DNA from: Symsagittifera roscoffensis
Taxonomy: Eukaryota; Xenacoelomorpha; Acoela; Convolutidae
Assembly (NCBI RefSeq): GCF_963678635.1
Contig: NC_087062.1
Location: 80,890,751 to 80,954,750, forward strand
Length of the DNA: 64,000 bases
Direction: 5' to 3'
The notes beneath the pieces were generated by a model. That model was not told the origin of the DNA. It made no database searches and saw nothing but the letters and a program-made list of their open reading frames with translations. Numbering within the stretch: the stretch's first letter is position 1; each line of letters opens with the position of its first letter. Below are positions 1 through 12,900 of the stretch, one piece after another. A program made the position numbers and the translations under genes.

Positions 1-754
1 ATGCGATATACAAGGGCGAAAGAGTTCATGTTTTCATTCATTCTCATAAGAGAGCAATAATTCTATTTATGGGCTCAGGGATGATTTTATACATTCAATT
101 TTTGGATATTGAAAATTTTTTCCATCGAAATAAGATATACCATAATTCAAGGCAGCGTCAGCTAGAGGCAATGATTTCGTACATATTGCGCCGATGTTGA
201 AGGCACCCTTTTGCTATTTACATACAGTTCTGATAAGAAAACGTTTGAACGAAGATCCTAATACCGCGTCAACAAGTTTGTGTTCTTCTCGCTTGTTTTA
301 ATGTAGTTCTACTGCACTAACCGTTGGTACTATGATCATCTTTCGGATTGAGAGAGTGTGTAGGTGCCACCCATTGCCTCTACTCATGTTAGAGTGACCC
401 ACCCTCACTTTTCGGAGAGACTCCTGCACGTCCTCCATCTGAACAACGAATACAAAATCACCTTTGATAAAATCGTTTAAATTCGTTTACGTTTAGTGAT
501 TTGATTTATGCAAGTGAAAACCGGTAACAACAAAAACAGGATCCACTCAAACTAAAAAGCTGCTCTATCAAAACTTAAACTTGGAAATAATTGAAAAAGA
601 TCCCTTATAAACGTACAAAAGCTCTTAAATAAACGTACAAATTGAACTCACTTTTCTCAGATGTCCTTAAAGAAACGTACAATTCGGAATATATTTCTGC
701 TCTAGTTTCGAAGTATTGGTTTTACGGCACGTTATAATGATTTCAAATCGCTAC
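1..754. other. Intron downstream of LOXHD1-like exon 26
   Basis: Follows the exon 26 donor on the minus strand. It is AT-rich. I see a short repeated AAACGTACAA motif near 611-680 and no exon with PLAT character. Confidence 0.5.
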
Positions 755-954
755 CTCCACAATGAAGGTGTCCTTTTGGCCTTTGTTGAACTTGTGTTTG
801 CGACGTTGTTTGTTGGGTTCCAGGGAGTGCTGATCTGGCCCCCCTGTCATTTCCATCAGCTGCTGATCTCCTCCGTACACTGCGAGGAAAATATTAGAGT
901 CTGTTCCTGCTCCTTTCAAGTCACTTGTCTCAGTCACCACTTCATAAGGCACAA
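755..954 (-). CDS. LOXHD1: LOXHD1-like exon 26, start of PLAT 11 (last exon in window)
   Basis: Encodes [20 protein letters not shown] and the strands to F-N-K-G-Q-K-D-T-F. Acceptor TTTCAG, donor GTAGCG, phases 1 to 0. PLAT 11 is incomplete; the gene must continue left of the window. Confidence 0.9.
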
Positions 955-3900
955 CTGAAACAACAAACACGTTCATATCTAACTATTCTGTCAAAAAAGG
1001 AATGCTTTCATGTTGTTGTTGTTGTTTTAACTATATCGATCTGTTTTGAATGTTAGATTGAATTGGAGAGATAAATTAGAGAGACAAGTTGTGTTAAATT
1101 ATCTGTGTTAAGACAAGGTGTTGTCAGGGTTATATCGTCTGCATATGTAGTTACTTTGATGTTATCATTGTTAGATATAGGCGTTTTGGATTTGTAACGT
1201 TGAATATAACCGATCAAAACACACCACGTAGTGAGCCTTCCTGCGTTCTGATTTGGTCCATCTGAATTCAACATAAGTGTGCCTACTGAGAAAAAAAAAC
1301 AGGAATCCATTTTTTGGTGTTATTAGATAATTCCGAGCTCGCTATAGAGCTGAAATGTTAGTACTCCAACCAGTTTTTACATAAAATAAGATGCAGTTTG
1401 GGTCCTTCTGTTTTCTGGTATTGTCGATCTTTCTTTTCTGATGCCGTTTTAGTGATCTTGAAATTCTATGTTGAAATTAAACTCCGATTGTAATACACTC
1501 ATTACGAGTTTTGCTACTGGAGAGGGCAATGCAATTTGTCGGTAGCGTTTAGCCTGTTCGGGATATTTTCTCTGCTTCGCTAGGTGAGTAACTTTACTCC
1601 CACTTTCTAACTATCAAGTATTATTGCATTACTCACTGACAAGCCTATTAGTTTGCTTAGGTATTTGACGGTTTGTTTCTCGAAAAAAAAATATATTGCA
1701 AATTTATTAGGTGTAAAAGCTTAGCTTTTATTGCTGGACTTCCATTTGCGCCACGGTATCTTACCGATCGGCAAACACTAGCCACAAATAAAGCACAGAA
1801 CAAACTTCCAAAGCTACTGATCGTGCTTATTGCAAGAGCTACCAAATGAGCAATTTTATTTGCAAGTTAGGTTGGAAACGAAAAAATAGGATCATGCTAC
1901 ATAGAGGCGAAGCTTCTCTTCTCAAACAAAAGCGAGAACATGACAAAAATGAGCTCTATAAAGTGCTATGAGAAAAATTAGAAAAAATTCTCAATTAGTA
2001 AAAGTTCGGATTCGTCTCCGATTCGATCTGCGAACTAGAGAATATGAGCCTCACGTACTAACCACTCAACCACGGACGCTTTAAAAACCAGAACCACTAG
2101 CCACAAATAAAGCAGAGAACAGATGCATGAAAATTCCGATGCTACAGATCGTGATTATAGCAAAAAGGCACACAAATAAATGAACACTTTCAATGGACAC
2201 TTTTAATAGCGAGATAGGGTAGAAAAAAGACGGTTCGTACTAATACACTACGCTGCTCGCTAGAGTAAAAAAAATACGCTCGCCAGTGTAAACACTTGTC
2301 ACCAATAAACCAGATACAAACGTATAATGCCATGCAGCAACAGTAGACAAAATATAATGATATTGCTGCAAAAGTGCCACCAAATAATGAGCACTTTTTT
2401 TTGCGACTTGGGTTGCGGAAAAACGATATCGTAATTATGACACTACGCTATGGTTATGTAAAACCGCAACACTAAAACACAGGCAACTGACAGTTGGAAA
2501 TGAGTAATGAACGCAATGAAACTGAAACAAAAACTGACTTGTTTTTTTTTTCAAAAATCTTCAACTTTTGAATTTCGAAGAAAAAATAGATGGCCCTAAA
2601 GCTCTTTGAATTTTTAGAACAATTTATGATGGACAATTTCTTGTTAAAATTAACCTAATTGGAGAAAACTGGATCAATTAGCAAAACTTTTATTTCACTG
2701 GGATATCTGATAATTAATTTCCATTTTCGAAATCAGAAATCGATCACGTTTTTCGTGACCTTTACGTTTTTGCTGTTTGATAGTGGATTTTGCCTTCCTT
2801 TAAACAATTGAAATGCACTGAACTTAAAAAGAAATCATAAGACAAACCGTGAAAAATCAAAATTGAGCGTAAACAAATTATAAGACTTTCTCCTGAAAAA
2901 TAAAAAACAAACAAAAAATCAGCAAGACCTATAAGAGTCCTCACTACGTTCATTACTCTTAAACAGAAATCATTTAAGGAAATTAAGGAATGATAACTCG
3001 CACTAACTGAAACACCCTAATTAACGTAGATAGTGCAAAATTACAGCGAATAAATGAGTTAACAAATGATGGACATAAACAGAGTGCATCAATTAACTAG
3101 ATATGGTTCACGTGAAAATGACTTCAAAGCAATTCTATAATGACTCTTCCTTTTAGCAACTGATTTGAAGAGATGTACTAACATGGCTGGAATTGTGTGC
3201 ATTGGGCGTCTTGTCTCGGAAGCTTGCGCTCGATGCGGGAGTCGTCTTCGGAGGTGGCCAGCCATCTGCCACAGGGGAATGTCCACATGCGACCCAGGGT
3301 AAGACACTCCACTTTGACCATCTCGAGGAACCAGCCACTGCCCACACCACTGTCGTCGTGACCAATCCTTGAAGAAAAAAATGTAGTTGTGAGAAGAATT
3401 GAGCAGTTTATAGGGAAGAAACATTATTTTATAACAGAGGCGAAGCTGCGCTTCGCAAGCACTAGCGAAAACACGACAAAAAAGCAACTTGTTTGCAATT
3501 AATAGCTTATGTTGTTTGAAACAGATAGCTTTTTTCGGTCCATGGGATGAATTAAAATGCATCAACAGTGTTAACTTTTTAAATAGTCGACACAGAGGCA
3601 AAGCAAGCTGCGCTTCGCAATTACTTGCGAGAACACGACTAAAAAGCAGCTCTATCACGTGACATAAGAAAAAGTACAAAAAAGCCTCGAATTTGTTAAA
3701 ACTCGAGGCTTAGAAAAACCTCGAATTAGCAACAATCTGCGACCTAGCAAATTTGAGCCTCATGCACTAACCATTCAGCCACGGATGCTTAAAATCCCCC
3801 AAAACAAGCCACCAATAACACAGCTACACCGAAAAATAACCAAAAAAATTGCATGTAGTTCTTCTTAAGCAGGGGCACAACAGCGGTTCGCCGTGATGAG

Positions 3901-6900
3901 CTGTACAGCTCGTATGTTGGTCCTATCCCTCGTGGATAAATGATCTTAATGACATATGCTAATAAGTGCCAATTCGACGCAGCAAAAGTAGCACCAAATA
4001 CAAAAAGATACAACTTAGCATGTAATAAATTGCAACGCATAAAGCCACATTATGTATAAATTATGCATTTCAAAAAATTGCGAGATATATTGAGTTAGAA
4101 AGTTTCTGAAATCGAGATTTTATTATTGTTATGTTGTATGAAACAAATAGCTTTTTTCGGTTCACTTGATGAATTAAAAAGGCATCAACTGTGTAAACTT
4201 ATAAGTATTCGAATGTCAAAGCACATGTTATCAATAAGCTGTAAAGGTGCCACCAATAGTAGCACCAATATTTGCGACTTCGGTTAGAAAAAAAGAAGTC
4301 GTACTATCACACTAACACTCACTAAAGTTGGCAAGTGTAATAACACCAAAAATTCAAAACTAATTGATATAAGGCAGGGCACGAAGATTCTACGCGTCGA
4401 ATCTATTAACGCATTGATTACTGAAACATTTAGGAACTCAAAAAGGATCAACTCGTCGTGCGATACCTTAACTATGGACAATATTAGAGAAAAACCTAGA
4501 GAGAAAGTGATGAAGTATACTCACGTGATGGCTTCTAGGTACCCAATTCCAGTGGCTTGTATTTCGAAAGAGTCACACTTATCACTCTCGAATAGATTTG
4601 AATTGCTGCTGGTACAGACGCGGCTGTTCAACCAGGCAACTGATCCCGTCTCTTTTTCTCCATTCAGATGGATGTAAACATTGGCATTTGTTCCTCCTCC
4701 TTGCTTAGATCCAGTATAAACATGCACAGTGTATGTCTGTATTAGGCTGCGAAGCTCTAGACCTAGACTGTCTCTAATTGCAGTGGGCGATATCTGCTGC
4801 TGATTTGGGGGTACTTTTGCCTCGACCAGTTGTGGCGATAGACAGGGTATGGTATGACTCACTTGACCCTCGTCTGATGACAGTCCCAGCCACCTCTGGC
4901 AGGGTAACAGCCACTTGCTACATTAAACAAAACTCCATCTCGCATCGCATGAGCACAGAAATAAACAGTTGGGTAGATTAATCGTCCATAGATTTTGCAA
5001 TGATTGTTGAGCTTATTACTTCGCCTCGCAAAAGAAGATAATTGTTGTTTGTCCGTAAGTGGAAAATTATGTTTCTGTATATTGACTGGATCTGGGCTAT
5101 AAAAGACTGTAAAAAAAACGGGATCTATTGAGATCTGACTTTTACCTTCTGTGTTTGTTGTGCAGAATTTCAACATGCAGTGAATCCAAAAACCAAGTCT
5201 CTTTCGAACTCTCCAGACGCACCACTGCATGACTCAACTCGCCCAGGTGTACACATGAAGGCAAGGAGAAGTGGACACCTTCTCCTCCAGCCTCAAGTTG
5301 AACCAGTTCGTCCCTGGGGAGTCTGCGGACACGTCGCATGCCAGTGTCGCCCAGTGACCCATAGAGACATACGGAGACTGCCGCTTTGGCCGATGCTCCC
5401 TCTACAACTCCGGTATTCACAGTCACTTCGTACTGCAGCGAAACTAAAACAATACACAAGGAACAAAATAAACAGCTTAAAAAATTGTTACTTTAAAAAG
5501 TTTGCTTAATTGCGTAGTTCATCTTTTTAGTCGGCTTTTCTTATAGTAATCAGTGAGCCATATTATCCAGCCAATGAGTCGATTAAATACTGCATGAAGT
5601 GGGTGCTGTATGCCGAAGACACGCAACTTTGAAAAAAAAGCACTGGGATCGAGAAGACTGAAATAGAAATAAACTCACAGGAATTCGGGTCTAACAAGTC
5701 ACCATTGGACTTAACAGGTGCAAATTCCGCAACTGTTTGTTGGTCTCCTTCGTCAAGAGACAGCCATCGTTTGCATTGGAACAAATAATGCAGCGGGGTG
5801 CTCGTCTTTCGTTTTGACACACTGCTGTACTTCTGATTGGCACCAGTCTTCCGTTTGTCTCTTTCTTTGTCCTCTGTAGAAGAGCCATTCAAAGCGGAAA
5901 CACTCGCGTTCCTTCGCATAGGGGAATCAGACACTGACGAACTCTGCCTGCTCAACACTCCCCGCCCTTCCCTATCCGCGCCTTCTTTTTTTCTCGCATT
6001 TTCTCCGCCTTCCTCTTCGCCCAATGGGGGACGGGTTACGGTAATCTAAACATATTTCACCATATTCAGATGATTCGTTCACATGTTTCATATTATTCGA
6101 ATCTAATTATTCGTGCGAATTCCTCATGGCGGAAGGATCGATTTCTAGGAAACTATATCAGTCAAGCAGATCTGAGTATTCCAAAAGTCGGACAGAAAGC
6201 ATCACTTCCAAATTGGCCATGCGAGCTGTCTCTTCGCTAAACTAACCAAGAGAACGATTACCCTTAGAAGATAAACGGAAAACTTGAGCGCGCAAAAGAA
6301 TGAATTGCGATTGTCTGAAAAAATCCCTAATAATCAAATAACCTATCTCCCCCAAAATTGATTTTAGATTTTATTGGTTGGAAATGATCTACATTCCATC
6401 GTTATGTCAGGAGAACAGCCCCCCTCTCCCATTATTTCAATACTTTGCAGATTTCGGGTTTACTTTTGCACCTGATTCAGATGGTTTTTTATATACGTGA
6501 TTCACACTATTCTGATGCATGTAATCACTCATGTTTGAATGTTTCATTATTTCTGTTATAATCACCAAATACACTTTTATTCACCAAATCCGATTTTACT
6601 AGCAACGATGTTAGCTGAAGTAAAAAAAAAACTGTTAAAGCTGAGTAGACTGACTTTCTCTATGTGCCATGAGAGATCAACACTTCCTCTGTCTCTGTTA
6701 GTTCCGTCTTCCCTCCTCTCCGCGTCTTCGTCAAGCCAGACTCTGATCTTGCGCACCTCTCCAATCTCCCGACAGTAGAACTAAACAGTAGGAAGTACAC
6801 TCAGAAAACTACCAGACAAAATAACTAGCATCAGTACACCACATAGCATCAAAATTTGAAAGAAACCGGAAAACCTTAAAAATGAAACTATTCATCAAAT

Positions 6901-9900
6901 CCAGAGAAAATCAATTCGGTTAGAATTATCACAGGATCAACATAATTAGTGATCTAGATGCTAACAAACTTAGGATCAATGGAAAAACTTTAATATTCGA
7001 ATTTGAGAAAACTTGAAGAATAGAAACTGGAAACTATCAACCACAATTGTGTAAGAAATTATTCATTTTAAAAAAATCGCAAAATATATTGATACTTATT
7101 TCGAATTTTAATTTTAAAGTAAAAATATTTGGCCTTAAATCTCTTTGAATTTCAAGACAAAGTTTTCATTAACGCTATTTTGATTAAATTAACTCAATTT
7201 GAGAAAACTGGACCAATAAGTAAAAATTAGATTCCGCTGAAAAATCTTAAAATTAAATTCCACTTTCGAACCCAGAAGTCGTTCAAGTTTTTTCGCACCA
7301 TTTTCACATTCGTATTCGGAGAGTGCTATTTGACGAAACTTTCAGCAGATGAATTTTCAGTAAACTCAAAAAGTGCACAAATACATACATGCATTGACTA
7401 CATTCATGACTCTTAAATACTGACTAGCCACCAATAAAGCAGCTACAAAATGAGCACTTTTCTTTGAGAGTTTGGCTGGAACACATCAGATTCGTAATAT
7501 AACACTTATCTCGCGTGTAAAAAAAGTGTCAATGAACAAGGAAAATAGAGAAGTAACAAAAAATTGATTTTACTCTTGGGAATAAAATATTATTTTGAAT
7601 TTTTCTTAATGATACCTTTTTCATCAAAAACCAATCTGATACGAAAAAATTGGGTTTATAGGTAACAAAAAATATTCACATTTGTCGCACTATTTTCGCT
7701 TTCATGATTGGAAAGCGTAATTTGTCTGCTCTTTAGGAAATGAAATTGAATTGAAGTTCAAGGAAAAAAATTCAAGTAATTATTAGAATGTGCTAACCTT
7801 GAATCGAGACGTTTCACCAGCTTCAAAGTTACCAGTCCTGTTTTCCATTCTGAGTGGCCTCGACTTCAGTCCATTGGACCCATAGATGACCAAATAAGGA
7901 CTACACTCAGTTCCACACTCTACGCCATCCATTTTCGAAGTCTTAACGACCACATCAAAAGGCACTTCTGAACAAAAAATAACTACATCTATCAGTAAAA
8001 CATATTCCAGAAACAATGGGAAAGGATAGCGGGTTGCTGTGCAAGTAACACACAATGTTCCGACTACAACCATAAAACGTAAATAGGTGTTTTCTTTTTT
8101 GAGAAAACCTTTATTGCCAAAAAGCGCTGATTGAAGAAGCTTCCAAAACTTTTTTTTTGAAAAATCAAGTTTTTTCAGCCTAAAATTTTCAGAAAAATCT
8201 AAATTCTCATAATGAACGTTACTATATCGCTTCACTCGCTCGAAATCGAACTTAAAATCATATGTTTTAGGCCAATTTTTCACGACTCAAAAATTTGCCT
8301 CAATGTCATTCGGATCACGACTTTAATATGATATATCACTCGAACCATTCCGATGTTTTTTGTGGTACCTGATTTTGCGTAGAAAAAAAAACAAAGACAC
8401 TCGAATACGAATTTCCTTCCCATTTTTAATGGCCGGAACTAAAAGTGTTTGAAGAAAATATCCAAAAAAATTCCAAAAACGCGCAAATGTAGATAATGGA
8501 ATATCGTAATTGAAAGCTTTAGCTATCGATACTTTAAATCTAGACTCATCAAATTCTTTAAAACCGTCACAGAAATGCCCGCTTCAAAAAAATAGGTTAA
8601 AATCTCAATTCAAATCAGTTGTATCAAGACAGGCTAGTCTGCGCCCAAATATTATTTCGGTATAGAAGAAGTGGCATCACAACAAAAAATACTCTTCACT
8701 AGTATCAAAAATGTACGAGTCACGAATACTGACTTGGTTGTGTGTTTTGCACTTGAGTAGGTTCGAGTTCCAGCTCTGTGCGGCCATCATCTTCCTGCCT
8801 GTCCAGCCATCTGTTGATACTGAACGTGTACTGTTCGCCCCTTGTGGGCACATCTATGTCCAGCTTGTCCACGAACCACCCACTTCCCGTTTCTGCTTCG
8901 TCATGGCCCAAACGCACCTTCTGTATCTGTAGTTCAAACCAAAATGAACTAAGCTTCATCGACATATACAGAAAATAACACACCAGCCACCAACCCTCAA
9001 TTGCTACAACAGCGAGCTTCCATTGCTGGCTAAGAACGCACAATTGGATACAGAGGCGAAGCGGAGCTTAGCACCACTTGCGATAAGAAAAAAAAACAAG
9101 TCAAAAAAGAAAGAAAAATGTTGAAAAAAACTAGGTGAATTAAAAGTTTCTCGTCTCGATGAAAGATAACTGGGGGCCCAGTTAAAACTGGAGGTACCAA
9201 TTTGATATTTTAGTAATTTGTTCTACTGATGCGGGACGAAATGCGTTATTTCAAAAATTGGACTTTTCCCAAAACCTTAGTTGTTTGTCTACTAAAATAA
9301 GTAAGTAGAACGGAAGTTTTTAGGTCTTAGCCACTTCGTCATGAAAAATTCTCACAGCCGTTTTTTTTTTCGATTGAACTTTTTATCTCAGATTTTTAAG
9401 GGTAATTTATAAAAAAAAAATTCAAAACGTTTTTAAAAAACGGTCAAAAACTAAAATCTTGACTTCCCGAATTCCCTATCTTTTTTCTGCAAGAAGCAGT
9501 TCGTGACCGCTGAATTAGAATAGATTACCAAAATCTGGTTTCTCGATTGAACACTTAACTTGATAATTGGCACGGTATTTTTAGAGTTAAGACAAAAGGA
9601 GTCCAAAAAACGGTCAATGTTTCACAACTTTGACTTCTTTGAAGATCATAACTTTTTTCTTTAGAAAAAATTGGGCGTAGGCAATTAAAAAGGTAGGCTT
9701 TCATCAACAAGTTGTTTTGATTAAGCAACTTTGAAATCGGGAAAAGTCCGAAAAGTTTCTATTTCAGTTTCGATACCAAGAAAACTCCGAAAAACGTTCA
9801 ACTAATCAAAAATTTGACATTTCCCAGAATTATAGCTTTTTGTTTCAAAAAAATTGAGCACATACGCTTGTGCAGAAGAGATTCAACGAACCTGTACTTT

Positions 9901-12900
9901 TGATTGGGTGGTAGTTCGCGAAAAAACTCATCTTTTTGTGTCAAAAAAATTTGGGCGTAGTCAAAGCGTCTCAAAAAAACATTAAAAAAATTTTGTCTAA
10001 ACATTTTTATCTATTTATAACTAACATGATTTCTAGGCAAACATCCCAAACAAAACAGTTGAAAAAATAAAGTTTCCAGTCCCCTCTAAAATTACAATGA
10101 ACAACATTTGTAGCTAACAAGACATTTGCTTACAACGAAAAAAAAATCCGTGATGTGACTGCTAAGCCGACAAAACTTGAACAGATAAATGAAAGCCCAG
10201 CAAATCAATTTTTAAGGGATTTTTTTTCAATTGCACATTTATTGAAAAAACAAAGTCCGGCCTGGATTCGAACGCCAGACCATATGGTGCAAACAAAACG
10301 CCGTTACCTGTAGGCCAAGTGCGAAAGAACCTGAAAGTTGTTAAGATTCAACCATAGCCAACTAACACTTGGAAAAAAGTCTAGAACACAAGGAAACTGA
10401 AATTTTTTTTTTAATTTCGAAGAAAAAATAGATGGCCTTAAAGCCCTTTCAATCTGTACAACAATTTATAAAGAACACATTTTGTTAAAATTAACTCAAT
10501 TTGAGAAAACTGGATCAATAGGTAAATATTTTATTTCGAGAAATCTGATAATTAAACTCAAAATCAGAAGTCGATCACGTTTTTGGTGACCTTTACACTT
10601 TTGCTGTTCGATAGTGGAGTTTGCCTGCCTTTAAACAATGTCAATGCACTTAACTTAAATAAAAATCACAAGTCAAACCGCAAAAAATCAAAATTGAGCG
10701 TGAACGAATTTTAAGACTTTTTTCCTGAAAAAAAAAACAAAAAAATCAGCAAGACTATATAAGTCATCACTACGTTCATTACTATTAATAATAAATCAAG
10801 TTGAAAATTTGTGAAAATTGTTTACGGAAAAAAGCCTAGTTCCCGATTAAAAAACGCTTGCTTTCGCAAGTATAAAGAGATAGATACTTAAAAAGAATGC
10901 AAACACTTCTATTCCAACAGAGATGGACAACGAAAACAGAGGCAACCCAGCCAGAACAACCTGTATGGATATTCTAGGATCTCACACCTTGAGGCAGCAA
11001 CGTACCACGAGACCAGACAATAATCTACAACTTGAAAACCTGACGTTACTAGTGATGTTATTTGCAGTCCAAATTATGATGAAAATGGAATCGACAGTTT
11101 GAGAATTGACACAGTGAAGCCAATACAAACGATAAAACCGACAAAAATTAGCTCTTAAAAGGTCAACAAAGGAAAAAAGGAGAAAGAGAAATCAGAGATT
11201 CCGTTATATACCGGAATCAAACCATCGACCTCCAGATTCAACGTCGCACTTCTTAGCATCTGCGCCATTGCTGTTTCACAATAGTTGATCACTAGAGGCC
11301 CAGCTAAAGCTGGAAGTGCCCATTTAATAATGATTTTAAAATGTTCCAATACGAAAGGTTTAACTTAAAAGAAAAAAAAATTGCTAAATCCAACATTGTT
11401 TTCTACAATAATTCGGACGTAGTCACTATGATAAGACAGTTCCTAGCCCATGATTTTTCGATTAAACCCTTAACCTTAGATTTGGCAGAGTAGTTTTCGA
11501 ATAACTCAAAAAAATTCCGAAAAACGGTCAACATTTAAAACTTGATTTTTGTATATTCAACATTTCCTTTCTAAACAGATGGACTTAGTTGCTATGCAGA
11601 GAAAACTCTTCTCACCTGTTATTTCGATTGAAAACTTAATCTTAAATTTGCCGTGTAGTTTTCTAAAACAAAAAAAGTCAAAAACTTTGAACAAAACTCA
11701 AAATTGTATTTTTCTAAGGGGATAATTCGTTTTTCATCAGGAAATTAGGGCGACCACTTGTGCAAAAAAGATTCACAAACCTTTCTTTCAATCAAACCCT
11801 TAACATCAGATTTGGCAGAGCAGTTTTTGAGAAAAGTCGAACTTTTCAAAAAAACGTTCAAAACTCCAAATGGCCATACCTTTGCTATTACAAAAATTTC
11901 AAACTAACCATTTACGCAATGAAGATTCCTAGCTCCTAGATGGTTTTTGCGATAAACCTTTAAACCTATGATTTTGCAAGATAGATTTCGAGAAAAAGAA
12001 GAGGTGTCCTAGAAACGATTCAACTATCAAAATTCGTACATTTTCTAAAATTTTAATTCCTTTTCTATAAAAATAAGGGAGTGGCAGCTTAGTAATAATT
12101 GATCCCCATAACATCTTCTTTCGATTCATCTCTTAAACTCAGATTTCGCGGGGTAGATTTCGAAAACCTGAAAAAATAATCCAAAAAATGAGTTTAAGAC
12201 TCCCACTGAAATTTTTGAAGACCTTAGAACGTCGAGCAAAGTAAGCAGAGACTAGTGTAGTATGCAGAGACAGGCGAGATGCCGATTTTTCCATTGAAAC
12301 CTCTTTTTTGAAAATCGACAGAATTTCGCAGGAAAAACTAAAATTTTTGCGAAAAGAGCAAAAATTTACCAAAGCGTCTCAAAAAATAATCATAAAAACC
12401 AGATGCCGTATAGTATCTGAATAAGGAGAGAAAAACGTCCAAAAAAGGCTGCAAGATGAGAAAGCTCAGAAAAATGAGGCACTTTTAATTTGAATGAAAA
12501 ATTATACAGATTAAAAAGTCAGTCAACAGTGGCATCAACAAAGAGACTTGAGCATATATGACAAACTTTTATTCGACGTTTTTAGAAGTTACTTTTTGGC
12601 AGTATTGAGCCCTTACTAGCCTGATTTTACTCAGAGACACCGCAAGACAAGTAAGCAGCTTTTATCGCGAACTTCAATTTTTCCAAGAACTGAATAGAAA
12701 TCAATTTCTAATTTTAAATACTGTGTAGAATTAGCCTTTATTTGTGCAAGTACCTTTCCAATGTTGGCACTTGTTAAATAGAAGATGTCAGTGTTTCCCT
12801 GTTCGAACTTGTTTACGTTGGAGCGACTGTTTCTGAGAAACAGTTTGCCGGTGTCACCATCTTCGCCGAAGATATGAATGAAAACAGTGGCGTCTGTTCC

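Noticed and set aside
3089-3679. 196-codon minus-strand ORF
   Set aside because: A different frame over LOXHD1-like exon 25 that continues into repeats; the PLAT frame is the real one.
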